Below are positions 42,652 to 52,855 of a stretch of 64,000 nt of DNA, piece by piece (position 1 is the stretch's first letter; each line of letters opens with the position of its first letter). The DNA is from Skeletonema tropicum. Lineage: Eukaryota > Bacillariophyta > Thalassiosirophyceae > Thalassiosirales > Thalassiosiraceae. The position numbers and the translations under genes were made by a program. The notes beneath the pieces are model-generated. The model was not told the origin of the DNA. It saw only the letters and a list, made by a program, of their open reading frames with translations, and ran no database searches. The stretch is from positions 1,676,001 to 1,740,000 of the forward strand of contig CM074135.1 of assembly GCA_037178625.1 (NCBI GenBank). The letters are read 5' to 3'.

Positions 42652-45600
42652 GTAATAATTCATAATGCTTTTGTCTGCAGGCGGACCAGCAATAACTTTT
42701 TATGGAGTTTTCATCGCGTTGACGGATGGCTTTAAACTTGTTTCCTTGTTTCTCTAAACATGGCAGCACCAAGTTCACGGGGGAAGAAATTAGATGTCCT
42801 CATCTTTGTGGATACGTCAACGCTTTCCCATTCTCTCTTGTTTACAGTAATGCTAATGCAGGAATGACTCTTGGCGACTCTTTGATATCTACACGACATG
42901 GCACGATAGCTCTCCATCTGAAAGCGCATAGCTCTGGCAGCGACCAGATAGTTAAGAGCGCCCAATCCTTGAGCAGGACTCCAGATGAAAGTGTCAGCGG
43001 TTACAAAGGTAGTAGCCGCGCGGAGGAGTGACATCAAATGATGATGTGCTCGATGTATTTTGTGAAATTCGACTGGATGAACTTGATTCCCGACTGGAAA
43101 TGTATTTCAGTCCTATGAAGTAACGCTTGGTGTCGTCCGCTGTTGACAACACTCAATACGAATATTCTGCATGGCGTCGATAGGGTGCTATGTATTCGAA
43201 ATGTCATATGTCTCCAATTTGACGATTAAAGTTTAGCTCCAGACATGCGTGAACGACGTTGCTCTTGTGGAGAGTATCAGAATGATAGACAGGGAGAAGC
43301 CGATCACGAGACCTGTACTCGAACCGTCTAGAATAACGCTGAATAGTACGCCAAATGCATTCAGAGAAGCTCTGAACTCTGAAATTGACGAAACGGCAGC
43401 AGTAGTCTGATGCCAACATACGCACGAATCTCATGCCCTGCAAAGCCCTTTGTACATAATGTCTTCTTTGTACATAATGTCTTTATCTTTTGCACACGCA
43501 GGTGTGTTGTAATTGCAATGATTGTTGAACTCTTTGCAGATTCTAACTCGCGGGGACTACCATGACTCTCAGGCAGGGTTCGGGGTAGCAACTAAAAGAA
43601 GCACAATCTCATCTGTTTAACGAATGCTGTCAGCATTTGCCGTTTGCTGGCACGCTTACACTGCCATGTGTTATTTTGGACTCGGGATCTAACAAGTCAT
43701 CTCACAATTGTAATGACTTACGGGGCAGTGATGTTGAGGTAAATCATCACATACAGTTCGATCGACGGACTGTTTATCAACCATGGAAACTTTTTATGCA
43801 CAACAGAGCAACAAGAATTGCCTCCCCGACAAGCATACGTGAGCAAGTAGCTCCACGCACAACTTCACACAGCTGATAAGAGACGAATGTCCATTGGATT
43901 GACAAGAGAACAATATGACGATGAAAGACATATGCGCAAGCGCAAGGAAGATAAATGCTTGATACGCGAGCACCTTCTATGCAAGGATAGATACCACTTT
44001 GAACGCAAGTGTAGAGCAGGTTTCGGTCTGTTTCTATCGATTGATCTCAAGGAAAAGGCGTATTGCAAGATGCAGAACCAGCAAGGTCGACCTACTTAAG
44101 GTGGCATAATAGCGAAGTGAAGCCATATTTGAAAGAAGTGAAGCCATATTTGAAAGTTGGCACAATAAAGGAGACCAAAATTGCAGAGTGGATTATCTGG
44201 AGGTTGTAAAGAGCTCATTACATGACGCTCGGACCTTTTAGGTATGCTCAAGAACGTCGGCGCTGACACCCGAAGTGGAATAGAAGTGCACATGAGTCGA
44301 ATCCTTAGCAAGTTGGCCAAGCCATCATTCGACAAGAGTTCATATCGTACGTGCCGAGAGGAACATGATAAACAGTTTCCTTTTGGAACTGTGGTAAAAC
44401 TAACCGTGGCACCAGTGGTACTGCCGCGATGGCAGCGGCAGAAAAGGTATTGCACCTCGGACCATGCTTCCTCTATGAAAGCCAGCTGCATTATTTTGTA
44501 ACAGCGGATGTGAATACAGTACGGCGCATGGTTACTAGCGGCAAATACGTACTGGACTTGTGGTCATCCAAAGACTGCATGATAAGGAAATGTCGCGTTA
44601 TTATCCACAAGTGAAGAAGAAAGGTGGAGAAACGCTTTGCGGTCAAAGCAAGAACAGTGCTGAAATGGATGGCGAAATGCCGTGAGACACTCTAACTCTT
44701 CTTGCTGGAAGTACGGCAGGAAGGACATGTGAGTATACAATGAATTATTCCAAGCTATCAGATTGCCACGCAGAGACGGTGCACGCAAGTCCAAACGAAT
44801 GAGTGTAAGGATGGAACGAACACTCAAGTAAACAGGAATGATCAAACTTATCGTAGACCGATTGATAAGCTACCATAAATGTGCACGCACATGGGAGCTA
44901 CACTGATGTTGCAGAAGCGACAGTGCCTGAAAAATATGATACACAACGGGCAACGTGATGTTGATGTTCTAGATACACTTGTCAGCATCTAACTCGACAA
45001 CTTCCTTGTTGTTGGAATCCAATTCTATCTCCCGATTGTTCTCTGGATGTCGGGAAGAGAGCCCAGCGCCTAGACGTTGGCACTTGACTTGATAGTTTGA
45101 GTTATGAACATGCGACTTTGACTTCGCCAAACATAGCAAAACACTGAATGTTGCTTGACAGTTTGATAAACACCGTGGAAATTGATTTCGTGCAAATAGC
45201 CATCACATAGTGTGAGAGATAGCACACGACTTTGGAAGTGACTACATATAGCACAGGACTTCTTTGTTGCGGCGTCAGCTTAGGTAGCCTCACTGGTAGC
45301 AAATTGACAACAGCTTACTCGAACCATAGAGAGAAGGTGACGGCAGCAGCAAATAATCTTTGCGTTGCATTGCATGAAGCACAGAACTTACTTCCGAGAT
45401 TAAACAACTCTCCAGCCACTTGTTACACGAGACACAAATGAAATCGAGCTAGTAGTACAATGTGGTATCAGCTTAGAACGGCACAGGAATAATTGAGTCA
45501 GTGTGCTGAGCCCGTGGTAGGCCAGCTCGGACTGAGAGAAAAGATGATTGTGATAGGTATAACACCACGAGATGCCACCGAGATCAACTAGATCAAAGCA

Positions 45601-46971
45601 GCCTCGGCATACGGGGACAATAACAGATATGCCTCACTTGCATGTTGTAAAACACCGCTGACAAGGTTGAAACCACAGTGTGAGCCGGATAGATGTGTAC
45701 CGAACTTGAATAATGTGAGCCGGACAAATGTGCGCCGAACTTGATATGCGCCGGATAGATAAATCGAGATACAAACGCCCAAAAGTGAGACAGGCACTCC
45801 ACATCACACGATATCGAGACAATTGCGTCGAGACAGAAACAGACTCTTTTGTACAGAGTCGGAGATAACACGCTGGACACGACAAGACCAGAGACTGATG
45901 TCATGGAAGACTTTCTTTGACAGGCAAAACAATGAAATAGGTCTGGCTTACTCGATAGCCGGAAAGCACAGTGCGGTCAGATAGCACTAGCGTTGCAGCC
46001 ACAGGCAGCAGTGATGTAGCCGCAGTTATTGAACAAAGCAAAGCAGACAAGCATCAGTTAAGATTATAGAAGACATCGAGGCCGAGGATGTAGGCTACAC
46101 CAGATGTAACATCAATACGCCCTACATGCATCAACAAGCATTGTTGAATGGAATGCATGCGCACAACAACGAGCAACCCGAATGTGTTGAATCAGAGTAC
46201 AGTACCGCTACAACATTCACTTACCCTGGTCACGAGCCAGATCGGTGGCAGACGGGGACACTAAAACAGGAATGCAAACGGGGACAGTTATCACGGCCAT
46301 CCACACGAGACGCTCCTCATCGCTTTGAAACCACGGCGACTTGCTTGGAGAGATCCCCTCTCTCTCGCGAAGTGAAGAAATAGAATACCGGAGACACAGA
46401 CGTACGGTTTCACTCATTCAATACTTATTGAATGACTATAGAGCGAACAGAATTATACAATAGCAAGTGGGTAGATGATAACGTGAAAGCGCACTTGTAA
46501 TTTGTCGCGAGCGGAAATAAGTTACAGGATGAATGAATGTCTAGGGACAAAAGAAATAGTAGAATATCCTGACGAAGACAAGATGGATGAAGGATGTTGA
46601 GCAGATTTACTTCGCTCAGATAATGTGAAGAAACGATAAGATATCCGTATCCGCCATCAGGCTTAGATCGATTGGTGGGGATAATGATGATGTTGAGAAA
46701 GGATACTGATGGAAATTGCACAGGCAGAGGAAACTGGCGTACCCCCTACAATCAACAGAAGTAGGTTTAGTTGCGGTTATGGGTTCCGCAAGCGAGGATT
46801 TTTCGCGCACAAAAGTATACACTCATACACGCTTGACGAGTTAAGTGGAAATTGAAGATGAAGGGTTGGTGTTGGTATTGGTTGTTGATCCATAGCATCT
46901 TTTCAATGTAAGGTCGGAATGAGACGAATCATTTGCCTCGAGAGTCGAGAGTGCTCACGATTCGCGGGGAC
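42652..46971. other. gene-poor interior of the LTR-like element
   Basis: Only short, unrelated frames on both strands; none shows recognisable integrase, reverse transcriptase or host similarity. A 20-bp tandem duplication (AGTGAAGCCATATTTGAAAG) occurs at about 44116-44155, and GCCGGATAGAT/GTGAGCCGGA short repeats cluster at 45677-45762. Confidence 0.5.
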
Positions 46972-47154
46972 CATTTAAAGTGGGACGCCTCGCTAGCTGG
47001 GAAGTGGTTACTCCACTACTTGAGGTGATGCGTAGAGCTATGGAGGAATTAGTAATGCGGGCCGATGCCCTATAACTATAATTTGTTTTATCACCATGAT
47101 GAACACCATCGTATGGAGCCTCGTATTGACCTGCGGTGTGTGCTACTTTGAATG
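46972..47154 (+). repeat. right LTR-like direct repeat (183 bp)
   Basis: Partner of 41277-41457. It lies about 95 bp upstream of the ATG of the SR-rich gene, so it may contribute to that gene's promoter. Confidence 0.8.
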
Positions 47155-47248
47155 ATGTAGTGTTCATGTAGGAATTAATACTCCCTCCTCGAGCCTTCAG
47201 CTCAATCTTCAATAATCTTCTGAGCTACACCTAAACCACAATGACCAG

Positions 47249-48852
47249 ATGCAAGAAGTGGTGAAAGATATTCAAACCTCCGCCGGCAGCATAATGGCAT
47301 CATCCACGAATGCAGCATCACAATCATCAGTGCAGCCATCATCTACGCTCATCGATGCACTTCATCAGAAATTGTGTGATCCATCCATCGTAGCTGAATT
47401 TGAACGATGTCGATCTCCACATGTCACTCAGAGATTGATTTCGCCCCGGTGGATATTGAAAAGCATTGCAGCTGATGGAACAGATGATGAGAAAGCCGCC
47501 GATAGTATTAGCAAGGAAAATGCTGAAAAAACGATTAGGAAAATGCTGAAAAAACGATTGATACAAATCGTCATGATAATACTCAAGAAGAAGAACCAAA
47601 CAATAACAACCACGAGCCCAGCAAATTCAACACAGTACCCAAACGAACCTATCTCGACATTCGAATGGAACAAAACACAATATTCGCAAATGATCAATGT
47701 CTCCGTTGTCAAAAGAAACTAGCAGCTCTATCATCCACATCGCCCAAAAGTGTAGAGGCAATAAATGTCAACCGGACGCAAATTCAAAAGGTGATCGATT
47801 CCATTCGGAACCACCTCAAGGAGGGGTTGTCTGCTTGTCCTAATCATGAGGGGTTGGTACAAGTTGAATCGGAAGTGCAAGTTTGGTTGAATAGGTTGAA
47901 TGGTGTGGCTGCGGTTGATAGAGTGCACAAAACATCTGCTGTAATGAATGTAGGGGCAGAAGAGAGGAGGGGCAATAATGAAACAATTATTGATCTAACT
48001 AAACCTGACACGCAACAACATGTCGTTGTTAAGAGAAAGGGGGGAGATGGTCGAGCTCAAGCTGCAATGGATGATGCACTGGTTGAAAAGATGTTTCAGC
48101 AGGGTGATCAACAAAATGGATGCAACCCCAACAATAACGATGATGATGTCGATACAAATAGAAGTGACTTGAAGTGGGTCCTACCAGCTTCTCGCGAAGA
48201 TGAGAGTGCTGATCAACGTATGAGAAGAGAAGAGTACCCTTCCGATTCGGACAGTTATCATGACAGAAAGCGCAGTAAGCACCATGGTCGCAGGCGGAGT
48301 CGTTATCCAAGTAGAAGTAGAAGCAGAAGTGTCGATCGAAGAGAAGAACGACGCAAGGGGGAAAGAAGGAGACGTCGACATGACGACAGGAAACGAAAGA
48401 AGCGTCGTCATAGGTCCCGTAGCAGATCTGTGTCAAGAAACAGCGTATCCCCAACAGCGTCATTGCCATCACGTTCTACTTCGAGAGACCGTTCTAGGCG
48501 GAGACATCGTAGCGATCGCCACAAGCACAAACGAAGGCACAAAAGTAAAAGCCATAGAAAAGAGAGGAGGAAGTCGTCCAAACGACATCGTTCGAGGAGG
48601 GAACATTCTCAATCTGCTTCGCCGCCATCTCGTCCGTCTGTTCCTGGAGATGATGATTTCAATGGCAGATTCGAACCGCCACACCTCTCTCAGTCGGAGC
48701 AGCATGAAAGAGGAGAAGGACTGCCTGTGCAGAGAGAAGGCATTGAGGGCAGTTCGGTGCCGCAATTGAAAGAGAATGAAACGTCACTTGAAATCACTGA
48801 CAGGAGTGCAATAGAGCAAATGGAAATTGAGGCAAAAAACACGTATTCGTAG
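47249..48852 (+). pseudogene. SR-rich protein gene interrupted by a 23-bp tandem duplication (frameshift)
   Basis: Two overlapping frames belong to one gene. The first runs 47249-47722, the second reaches 48852. At 47514-47559 a 23-bp sequence (AGGAAAATGCTGAAAAAACG plus ATT) is present twice in tandem. Counting only one copy makes the two frames continuous over 527 codons. The protein has a conserved-looking N-terminal part (LCDPSIVAEFERCRSP...), a CLRCQKK pair of cysteines, a helical segment, and a C-terminal RS/RE-rich domain (about the last 190 residues) with many RSRSRS and RRHRSR units, as in splicing-associated SR proteins. As printed, the gene is broken or mis-assembled. There is no GT-AG intron that would remove exactly one copy. 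Confidence 0.75.
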
Positions 48853-48902
48853 TAAAATACTAATCGAAGAAGACATACATTCTCTTGACAAAAAGTTGTC
48901 AA

Positions 48903-50096
48903 TTAGTCTAACTTTAAGTCATAAGTTGTCTCACGCAATGTTAAGCAGCATCCATCAGAAGATGTTTCATTGTCAGATCCCTCCACGGAATCTAACCTCG
49001 ATGCATCATTTTCATTTACTGATGAAGAGCCTAATTCCAAGTCTATTCCAGCTTCACTTTCACCATTGTACGATGTGGCGACGGCATTGCTGCTGCTGCT
49101 GCTGCTGCTGCTACTGCTACTACTAGATGCAGTTACTTGTGCAGCAGGTTCATCTAATCGCCATATCATTACTGATGACAATGACAATAAGACCCCGGTC
49201 ACCAAAAATGGAAGAGATCCCCCTTGCCCAAACCTCGACAAATCTGTCATCTCAGTAGATAATTTATACATCCACGTGCCGGAGATGTTGCCAATCATTC
49301 CGCCCACGTTTCCTAGCATTGTCAAGTAGCCCATTGTGAAACCTAGTGACGATTCCTTTGGCCGTGGTCCATTATTTGAAGACGAAAGAGAGAGGCTCAG
49401 GAGTGATTTCAGGCTCGGTTCCAAGAAGCACAGAGCGGATTGCAAAAGTATTGCGGAAATTGCATGCCAAAGTAACTTCTTCCTTGATTGAAGTTGTTGT
49501 TGTATCCCCAAGTTTTCTTCACTCATCGATGCACCGTCATATTGAAATAGACGATTACTGCCATCGCTCACCTGATTCACAAGTGGATCACCAACTACAT
49601 TCATCTCCACTCCACCACCAAATATTACATCACCAAAAGAACAATAACAAAACACAAAGCACAGTGTCGCTCCAACACCAAAACCCAATGCAGCACATCG
49701 CACCCTCCCACCCACTTTTTCCATCCCTTCCACTATCGGAAACGATGCAACTGCACCAGTTGACACGATTGATGATATGAAAGTGATGATTCCAAATGTA
49801 TGAGCTGATAATGAAAACAAGTCTTTGGAGAGGAGTGGCCATAGGACTGTCAGGAATGTTGTGGATATTGATTGAATCAGTAGTGCTATTGTGAGTGTGA
49901 CTGTGGTGGTGAAGTGTTTCTTCTTGTTCTGTGGAGTCAGAGTATGTTGTTGTTTGTTGATAGTGGTAGTTGGTGGTCGAAGCATGGAAGCATCCTCTGG
50001 CTCGTTGACAAATGATGAGAGTGAAGAGCTTGATGAACCTTCCTGTGAATTGTTTTTTGGTGCTGCTTTTGATATATCCGAAACTGCCACTAACAT
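48903..50096 (-). CDS. Half-length major-facilitator (MFS) membrane protein
   Basis: 397 residues with six hydrophobic segments: near residues 52-75, 85-105, 120-145, 205-230, 250-275 and 285-305. MFS-like glycine patterns occur, such as LGFTMGYLTMLGNVGGMIGN. A full MFS transporter has twelve helices in two halves; only one half is encoded here. The frame continues about 75 bp upstream of the ATG to a possible 3' splice site (TCTTTAG before 50147), so an upstream exon is possible, but no frame encoding six more helices is seen before 51350. The C-terminus is a poly-Ser run (AGC-type triplet repeat, 49090-49127) and an acidic tail. Substrate unknown. Convergent with the SR gene (51 bp apart). 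Confidence 0.6.
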   Translation of the reverse strand: MLVAVSDISKAAPKNNSQEGSSSSSLSSFVNEPEDASMLRPPTTTINKQQHTLTPQNKKKHFTTTVTLTIALLIQSISTTFLTVLWPLLSKDLFSLSAHTFGIITFISSIVSTGAVASFPIVEGMEKVGGRVRCAALGFGVGATLCFVFCYCSFGDVIFGGGVEMNVVGDPLVNQVSDGSNRLFQYDGASMSEENLGIQQQLQSRKKLLWHAISAILLQSALCFLEPSLKSLLSLSLSSSNNGPRPKESSLGFTMGYLTMLGNVGGMIGNISGTWMYKLSTEMTDLSRFGQGGSLPFLVTGVLLSLSSVMIWRLDEPAAQVTASSSSSSSSSSSSSNAVATSYNGESEAGIDLELGSSSVNENDASRLDSVEGSDNETSSDGCCLTLRETTYDLKLD

Positions 50097-51350
50097 TGCA
50101 ATGATAACGGAATAAGTCGACAGATTGTGCGTGTTAGTTGAAATTATTCGACCTAAAGAGCATCATGCATTTCAGCAATAATGATTTGTTATTCGTAGAA
50201 CCAAGATGCAGGACACCAAATTGTCATTCCCCTTTGCTCTTATTATATAATAACAAAGATTGCTGCCTTGCACAACGTCTCTTCCCATTTCATTGCATCA
50301 ATAACCACCCAACAGATGTTGTGGATATCATTTTCATCTCTTTCAAAACAGGTAGATACGCAAGGATTATTGCGTTGACATAGCTTATGGATGGTCTATC
50401 CCTGCGCCGAATCGAAGCTCACTATTGCGTTGATCATTGAGGGTGGCAGTATCAGTAACAGAGAAGCGAAACACCTTTAAATATAACGATGACATCGTTT
50501 GCAGCGTGCTCCGAGTGCACTAAATCCGACCCTAATAACGTATCAACCGTCACTGACGACCGCCCAATAGTTGCGCCATGTTGCAGATACCTTCCTTACA
50601 TATCATAAGACAATTTACGCCACGGTTTGCATTGATTTGTTGTGTTATCCGCCCCAACAATAAATGTGCATAATTAATAACATGCTGCGAACGACATCCT
50701 CATTTTTTGACACAACACGCTATATTTTGAATAATTCGCCACCAACAACGCCGACCGGCGGCTCTAACGGAAGCTCATAACATGCGCTAACAGACTATGG
50801 CCGGTGGTTGCAGTGGCTGGTCGCCTATGGGGTGTAGAAGTGCCATTATGTAGGCCGTAGGAGTGATTTGATGTGTTATGTCGATGAGGGCATGGGACAT
50901 TTACTACGTACCCCGCTTACTAGAATCACTAGTGCCACCGTTAAGTATTGATTATCAAATCAAACGATTTGAAGGATATTAGAAGAGTGTACACTAGTAG
51001 TTTTGGCGAATTTTTAGCGTTGGACACCTGTGTCCATCGCTGGCGGTGATGGACACGACCCAATAGCAAGGGTCCTTCCAACCACACTCAGATACTTTCT
51101 TTGTCCCAGAACATAGTGATACGTAGTTTACAGTACAAGTCAAAAACCATTTTGCGTCCATTCGACCATTTTGCGTCCAAATTTTGACTCGCCATTTTTG
51201 GTGATCTCCATCTTGACGAAACGGTGGTCTCCCAAAGAAATAAATTACGCAGTTCTTTAGCATAGTAATAGGAGTAAAATTTTGTATCAGGTTTAGGTTA
51301 TCACTATGTTATAGACTGTAACAGTACGTGCCGAAAATCTCATGGTTCGG
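50097..51350. other. intergenic
   Basis: No supported gene. A minus-strand frame at 50994-51263 (89 codons, with DGDHQKWRVKIWTQNGRMDA) looks protein-like but has no recognised family and no neighbours; it may be a repeat remnant. A short direct repeat CATTTTGCGTCCA-like sits at 51149-51180. Confidence 0.4.
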
Positions 51351-51668
51351 CCAAGGGAATAACTATGGGGATACGACAGGGTCATTTTACGCGGGGCGCG
51401 CCAGAATGACTTGTTCAGAGTCGATTTCGTCACAAAAATCGAGAATTTTTGCTCTGCTAGCTTTCACCATGTTAAATGATCATTCGTAATGCCCTAGTAG
51501 ATCGACGAGATTGATTCCATTCACCAGTAACAGACTGCAGTTGTGTTCTACACCCATAGCCCCACCACTTGAATGCTGGTTTGACGTCGAAATTCGCTAT
51601 ACTCGCTGAGAACGAGCTCTCGCAAAATCACCCATCGACACAAAACGCCGAAATCAGCATATCTTGAC
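51351..51668. repeat. left arm of long inverted repeat (318 bp)
   Basis: Near-exact reverse complement of 57839-58145; starts CCAAGGGAATAACTATGGGG. One ~25-bp stretch near 51398-51421 differs, otherwise the arms agree closely. Confidence 0.92.
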
Positions 51669-52568
51669 ATCACACCACAATAATAGTCGAATCGACTCCG
51701 ATGACGATGAATATGTCATCCTATTCAATCTTTTGGATAGATTCCAAGGATTGGACGAGACGCTGGCTGCAATCAAGAAGCATGATGCCGTGAAACGATT
51801 CAAAAAGAAGCAGAGTCGTTGTGCTGTACTATCACACCTCGCTAAACGAAGTTGGTGAATAAGTAGTGAATGACTATTGAAACAAACCGGCACACTTTTG
51901 AGTAGGAACGATGATGGGATGAAAGCTATTGTGGGTGTATGGGTTGATAATAGTAACACAAGGAAGTGCCATCTATCTTGGAAACTGGTGGGGGGGGGGG
52001 GAAGACTATGCAAGGAAATACGATGCAATATTTTTTTGCAGCACGAGGGGGAAGAAGGCACATGTGATCAAGCGGCTCCAATATCGCACAATGATCGAGA
52101 GGAAAGTAGAGACCGCTTCATCTGTGGAAACGACATAGAATGTGCTAAGGATACGAAAAGAAGGAGGATGAATCAGCATTTGAGAAAACGAGGAACAAGC
52201 AAAGTGATGTGCATTACGACGAAGTGTCTGTAGAAATAGGGGTCAATTAATGGATCACCTACGTCTACGTAATGACACTGAGGCACTGAAGTCAAAAGAG
52301 GATAAAATGAACAGAGTCAGTTCGAAGAAGAAGAGGAGGGGATGATGTACATGACTTCTAGCAGCTGATTCGTGTGGCGCAGCTATGTTTGGCTCAATTA
52401 AATAATAGAGATGAGGTGAACGAATGAATGAATATAATTAAATGTCATATTGTATACTTTATTCTGTGTCACTTTCAATACTCTGCTTCGTTGCGGAGCA
52501 TGACCGGCATCAATCCTCCGTTTCCAAAGAATCGCTTCTCATTTCCACCAGCCGAGTTACATTAGAGG
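51669..52568. other. non-copia DNA left of the nested insertion
   Basis: Short plus-strand frames (for example 51664-51858, with acidic DSDDDEYVILFNLLDRF) and a G10 run at 51990-52000. No recognised gene. Confidence 0.4.
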
Positions 52569-52573
52569 AGCAC
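52569..52573. other. target-site duplication AGCAC (left)
   Basis: Matches 57530-57534 and directly abuts the LTR ends. Confidence 0.9.
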
Positions 52574-52855
52574 TGTTGCAGAAATGGCTTCTCCTGGAGA
52601 TAATGGTGGAGATGACCCCAACCCTTGCGCCCACCAAGATCCGTCAATCTATATTACACACTATCGATAGGTTATTCTCTTATACTAATAGGCTATATAC
52701 CTTACTATCGATTGTGAGTTCATCGATCTTGGTTCTTGGTTTTCAGGGCTGATGTAGGTGACTGTGATTGGCTGCGAGAAACAACGTCAGCATACGTGGG
52801 CTTCTTCTTGCCCTTCTTGCCGGCCCACTTGTCCTGTTCACTCTGATTCCCAACA
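52574..52855 (-). repeat. 3' LTR of copia element
   Basis: 282 bp, TGTTG...CAACA. The pol frame ends inside it at 52720, so the last ~45 codons are LTR-encoded. Confidence 0.96.

Larger units (their letters stand above)
41277..47154 (+). mobile_element. decayed or non-autonomous LTR retroelement (5.9 kb)
   Basis: A 181-bp sequence at 41277-41457 recurs in direct orientation at 46972-47154 (183 bp) with three small indels and no substitution that I can see. The outer flanks share a 4-bp match (ATGT at 41273-41276 and 47155-47158) while the inner flanks do not match, as expected for the LTRs of one insertion. Just inside the left repeat, TGGTTTATCAGACCC (41456-41470) resembles a primer-binding site for initiator-Met tRNA. 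The repeats begin CATTTAAAGT and end ACTTTGAATG rather than TG...CA, which weakens the case. The interior has no intact frame. It does carry an RGG-rich gag-like remnant on the plus strand and a possible protease motif (VILDSGSN, near 43670). Confidence 0.55.
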
